This document shows, one piece after another, positions 7,514 to 9,291 of a stretch of 9,291 bases of DNA; the first letter of the stretch is position 1; the number at the start of each line of letters is the position of its first letter. Source of the DNA: an uncultured Bermanella sp. GTDB lineage: Bacteria > Pseudomonadota > Gammaproteobacteria > Pseudomonadales > Oceanobacteraceae. A model generated the notes under the pieces. That model was not told where the DNA came from and did not search any database. It worked only from the letters and a program-made list of their open reading frames with translations. The position numbers and the translations under genes were made by a program. The stretch lies in contig CAJXIK010000064.1 in the NCBI GenBank assembly GCA_913054445.1, positions 1-9,291 on the forward strand, given 5' to 3'.

Positions 7514-7533
7514 ACAGCGCTACGAAACGTATT

Positions 7534-8808
7534 ATGGTGAGGGATTATACAAGAATGGCAACTGAGAAGATAACACAAGCCTTATTGAACAATTGGCTCA
7601 CAGCCGAACGTAAGAAATTCGAAAGTCTAGGCTGTAATTCTATTGGTGGCTTTAGTGTTCGCGTCAACCGCGACTCACCAAAAGGTGAGCTAGCGCCAGC
7701 ATCATACAGAATCAAATACCGCGCCAATGGTAAGCAACACACCCCGACCATTGGCAAAGTAGGAGAGATAAGCTTGGCTCATGCCCGCAAGCAAGCAGGC
7801 ATATTCAAGTCTCAAGGCAAGGTTGGCGTGGATGTACTTGAAGACCGCAAAAAGGCACAACAAGCCGAGAAAGAACGCAAAGCCAAAAAAGCTAACAAAC
7901 TGCCAAGCCTACAGCAATGGTTTGACACCGTTCACCATGACCGCCTTTATGAAGACGGCAAGACAACTAGGATTCGTTACTACAGACGCTGGCTTGCTAT
8001 CCTTGGTCACAAATCATTAGATCAAGTCACTATAGAGGAAGTAGCCTGCTCATTGAGGGAGTATGGCCCTAATGTTAAGAAGGAAGCTTCGGACAAGAAA
8101 AATATGGAGTATTTCAAAGAGATTGCCACCCCTTATGCGCTTGATAACAAATGCCCCAACCCTTTGTCAGGTAGCAACTGGAAAACTTTTGTAACAGCAG
8201 GGAGACTCAAGTGGAAACTGCAAGAGGATGAATATGAAGGCGACCCAAGGACAGCAATCTCTTCAGAAGACTTTGCAAAGGTGATTAGCTCCTTAGAGCT
8301 ATTAACTGAAACACACCCCAATAATACGTCACCCTACGCCCTGTTATTTATGGCATACACAGGCATGAGGGCATCTGACACCGCCAAGCTAAAGTGGGCA
8401 CAAGTCAACACACAGGACCACAGCTTTCCATATGTCAGAAAAGTCCTACAAAAGACACAGTATAAAAACCGACAAGCTTCTATTATTCCTATCACCCCGA
8501 AGGCTGTAGAGATATTAAATAGAGTCAAGTCGTTAAGCGGTGGCGACTATGTTTTCAGTGAATCCAACAAACCTAAAGGACCTGCGGGGATAGCGACCAA
8601 CTGGTGGTCAAAAATGCGAAAGGCAACAGGCCTTACCTTTGTCCCCTATCAACTAAGGCACAACATAGCCCACCAAATTCTTAGAAAGGATGGAACTATC
8701 GCGGATGTTGCAGCAACGCTTGGGAACACTGTAGAGATCTGTGTACGGACTTACCTTAACAATGACCCTAGACACGCCGCTACGATATTAGCCAAAATAG
8801 AATTCTGA
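7534..8808 (+). CDS. Tyrosine recombinase (integrase) of an integrated element
   Basis: Predicted integrase of a genomic island or prophage that would cut and join DNA through a 3'-phosphotyrosine. Of 424 residues, about 35-120 form an arm-binding-type N-terminal domain ending in a basic stretch (AEKERKAKKANK), about 123-225 the core-binding domain, and about 240-420 the catalytic domain. Box I is TGMRASD with Arg279. A lysine in the beta-hairpin is Lys307 or Lys311. Box II reads PYQLRH with Arg375, so the usual His is Tyr372. The later LGH is LGN (Asn398). The nucleophile is Tyr407 (RTY), 32 residues after Arg375, a normal spacing. The two substitutions may lower activity or mark a divergent subfamily. 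ATG 7555 (MATEK) is an alternative start with GAGGG 11 bases upstream; ATG 7534 has no good ribosome site. The gene is richer in A and T than efp or motAB, suggesting transfer. Confidence 0.9.
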   Translation: MVRDYTRMATEKITQALLNNWLTAERKKFESLGCNSIGGFSVRVNRDSPKGELAPASYRIKYRANGKQHTPTIGKVGEISLAHARKQAGIFKSQGKVGVDVLEDRKKAQQAEKERKAKKANKLPSLQQWFDTVHHDRLYEDGKTTRIRYYRRWLAILGHKSLDQVTIEEVACSLREYGPNVKKEASDKKNMEYFKEIATPYALDNKCPNPLSGSNWKTFVTAGRLKWKLQEDEYEGDPRTAISSEDFAKVISSLELLTETHPNNTSPYALLFMAYTGMRASDTAKLKWAQVNTQDHSFPYVRKVLQKTQYKNRQASIIPITPKAVEILNRVKSLSGGDYVFSESNKPKGPAGIATNWWSKMRKATGLTFVPYQLRHNIAHQILRKDGTIADVAATLGNTVEICVRTYLNNDPRHAATILAKIEF

Positions 8809-9048
8809 TTATGCGCAGAGAGCCATGTGTTCTGCGTTAGTAACTTTTGACTTTTGTCTATCAAGCCACTTATAAATATCACTAGCTCTATAACTGGGCT
8901 GACCCAGTATTTTTATATGTGGCGGAGCTTCTTCCCCACCCAGCACCCCCGAAGTCCTAGATGCAGCTATAGTACTAGGCCGCGCCTTTATTCCAAGTAA
9001 TGCAATTAACTGCACATCATTTAATAAGTTTGATTTAATTATCTCCAT
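8809..9048 (-). CDS. AlpA/excisionase-like small DNA-binding protein
   Basis: A 79-residue protein on the strand opposite the integrase; the two stop codons are directly adjacent (8806-8808 and 8809-8811). LLNDVQLIALLGI at 8-20 looks like the first helix-turn-helix part of a MerR/AlpA-type winged helix, and PPHIKILGQPSYRASDIYKWLDRQ (42-65) matches the wing and closing helix typical of AlpA regulators and excisionases. The middle, rich in Ala, Ser and Gly, is less typical. Such proteins bend attachment-site DNA to favour excision, or activate integrase transcription; which applies here is unknown. AAAGG lies eight bases before the ATG. Four tandem heptamers stand directly upstream and could affect its expression. 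Class assignment rests on the C-terminal half and is probable, not certain. Confidence 0.7.
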   Translation of the reverse strand: MEIIKSNLLNDVQLIALLGIKARPSTIAASRTSGVLGGEEAPPHIKILGQPSYRASDIYKWLDRQKSKVTNAEHMALCA

Positions 9049-9059
9049 TATATTTACCT

Positions 9060-9087
9060 TTATTTCTTATTTCTTATTTCTTATTTC
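9060..9087. repeat. Four perfect tandem copies of a heptamer upstream of the AlpA-like gene
   Basis: TTATTTC (GAAATAA in the gene's direction) is repeated four times without a mismatch, beginning 12 bases upstream of the start codon at 9048. The unit is not a multiple of three and lies in the leader or promoter, the usual setting for slipped-strand length change that alters expression. The repeat is plain; switching is inferred. Confidence 0.85.
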
Positions 9088-9102
9088 CTCACAAAAATAC
9101 AC

Positions 9103-9186
9103 CTACAGCAGTAAAACTATATCCGCGCGGTATCTTGATGATTGGAACTACTTCACCTTTACAGGGAAAAGATAGTTTTATTGTAG
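9103..9186. repeat. Long inverted repeat in the non-coding control-like region
   Basis: TAAAACTAT (9112-9120) is exactly complementary to ATAGTTTTA (9172-9180), and outside it CTACA (9103-9107) pairs with TGTAG (9182-9186). The arms are 51 bases apart and enclose the self-complementary CCGCGCGG (9123-9130). It could be paired protein sites around a control region or the base of a structured RNA. No reading frame of note runs through it. Confidence 0.5.
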
Positions 9187-9190
9187 TAGC

Positions 9191-9235
9191 TCAGATTTAA
9201 TCTGACAGTTACCCACTTTTAACGGTGTCTGTCAG
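9191..9235. repeat. Overlapping dyad and REP-like hairpin near the window end
   Basis: TCAGATT and AATCTGA form a seven-base dyad around one T (9191-9205), the look of an operator. Overlapping it, CTGACAG (9202-9208) pairs with CTGTCAG (9229-9235), extended by ACC/GGT across a two-base mismatch, to give a hairpin with a ten-base loop. The right arm GGTGTCTGTCAG resembles small palindromes near REP-associated transposases as I remember them, which is weak support. Confidence 0.45.
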
Positions 9236-9291
9236 GCGGTGTTTTTCAAGGTAGTTGGCACTAATTTTAAGTTTTCTTAACCCGTAGCTTT

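Larger units (their letters stand above)
7346..7533. other. efp/integrase divergent spacer, likely left junction of the integrated element
   Basis: This 188-bp spacer holds the efp leader on one side and the integrase leader on the other. The attachment site of the element should lie here, since integrase genes usually sit next to one end. I see no tRNA or tmRNA fragment. A 27-codon frame opening at ATG 7485 and closing at TGA 7563-7565, overlapping the integrase start, could be a severed gene start. No sequence here was found repeated after 8.8 kb, so the exact junction cannot be placed. Confidence 0.4.
9049..9291. other. Gene-free stretch beyond the AlpA-like gene
   Basis: These 243 bases to the window edge contain the heptamer array, the inverted repeats and hairpins listed separately, and no frame I would call a gene. 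It probably combines the AlpA-like gene's promoter with control sites of the next element gene, which lies outside the window. I could not pick a convincing -35/-10 pair on either strand. Confidence 0.5.

Noticed and set aside
9060..9087. CRISPR-type repeats
   Set aside because: The units are seven bases, directly abutting and without spacers; this is a simple tandem repeat.
7346..9291. Direct-repeat attachment sites flanking the integrase and AlpA-like pair
   Set aside because: I compared the two flanking spacers by eye and found no shared stretch long enough; the right end is probably outside the window.

Overview
The window looks like a chromosomal segment of a motile marine-type gammaproteobacterium. 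The basis is the combination of a Psd decarboxylase, an Azotobacter/Pseudomonas-type RhdA sulfurtransferase, an E. coli-like MotA/MotB stator and the EpmA/EF-P lysylation pair. The core genes have moderate GC. From 7.5 kb onward the sequence is visibly richer in A and T. No species assignment is possible from the sequence alone.

Region 1 (28-3601, all minus strand) holds an HDOD-GAF signalling protein, then rhdA with its own good sigma-70-type promoter, then psd. Region 2 (3837-5752, plus strand) is motA-motB, transcribed divergently from the HDOD gene across a 235-bp promoter region. From memory, the order psd / rhdA / hypothetical / motA / motB resembles a Pseudomonas aeruginosa neighbourhood, although the usual rsgA-orn neighbours are not seen here. 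Region 3 (5829-7345, minus strand) is efp followed 14 bp later by epmA. EF-P relieves ribosome stalling at polyproline, and EpmA adds the beta-lysine to EF-P Lys34. motB and epmA converge on a 76-bp spacer containing two hairpins and an imperfect tandem repeat.

Region 4 (about 7.5 kb to the end) is the left edge of an integrated element. It has a tyrosine recombinase with a degenerate catalytic set and, touching it tail to tail, a small AlpA/excisionase-like DNA-binding protein on the other strand. Beyond these lies a non-coding control-like region with four tandem heptamers directly in front of the small regulator and several dyads. The element sits immediately upstream of efp, where epmB is often found divergently, so it may have displaced or split epmB. 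Its cargo and right end lie outside the window.

No complete new defence or biosynthetic system is visible. The most unusual material is the element edge: the atypical recombinase active site, the heptamer array and the nested dyads.
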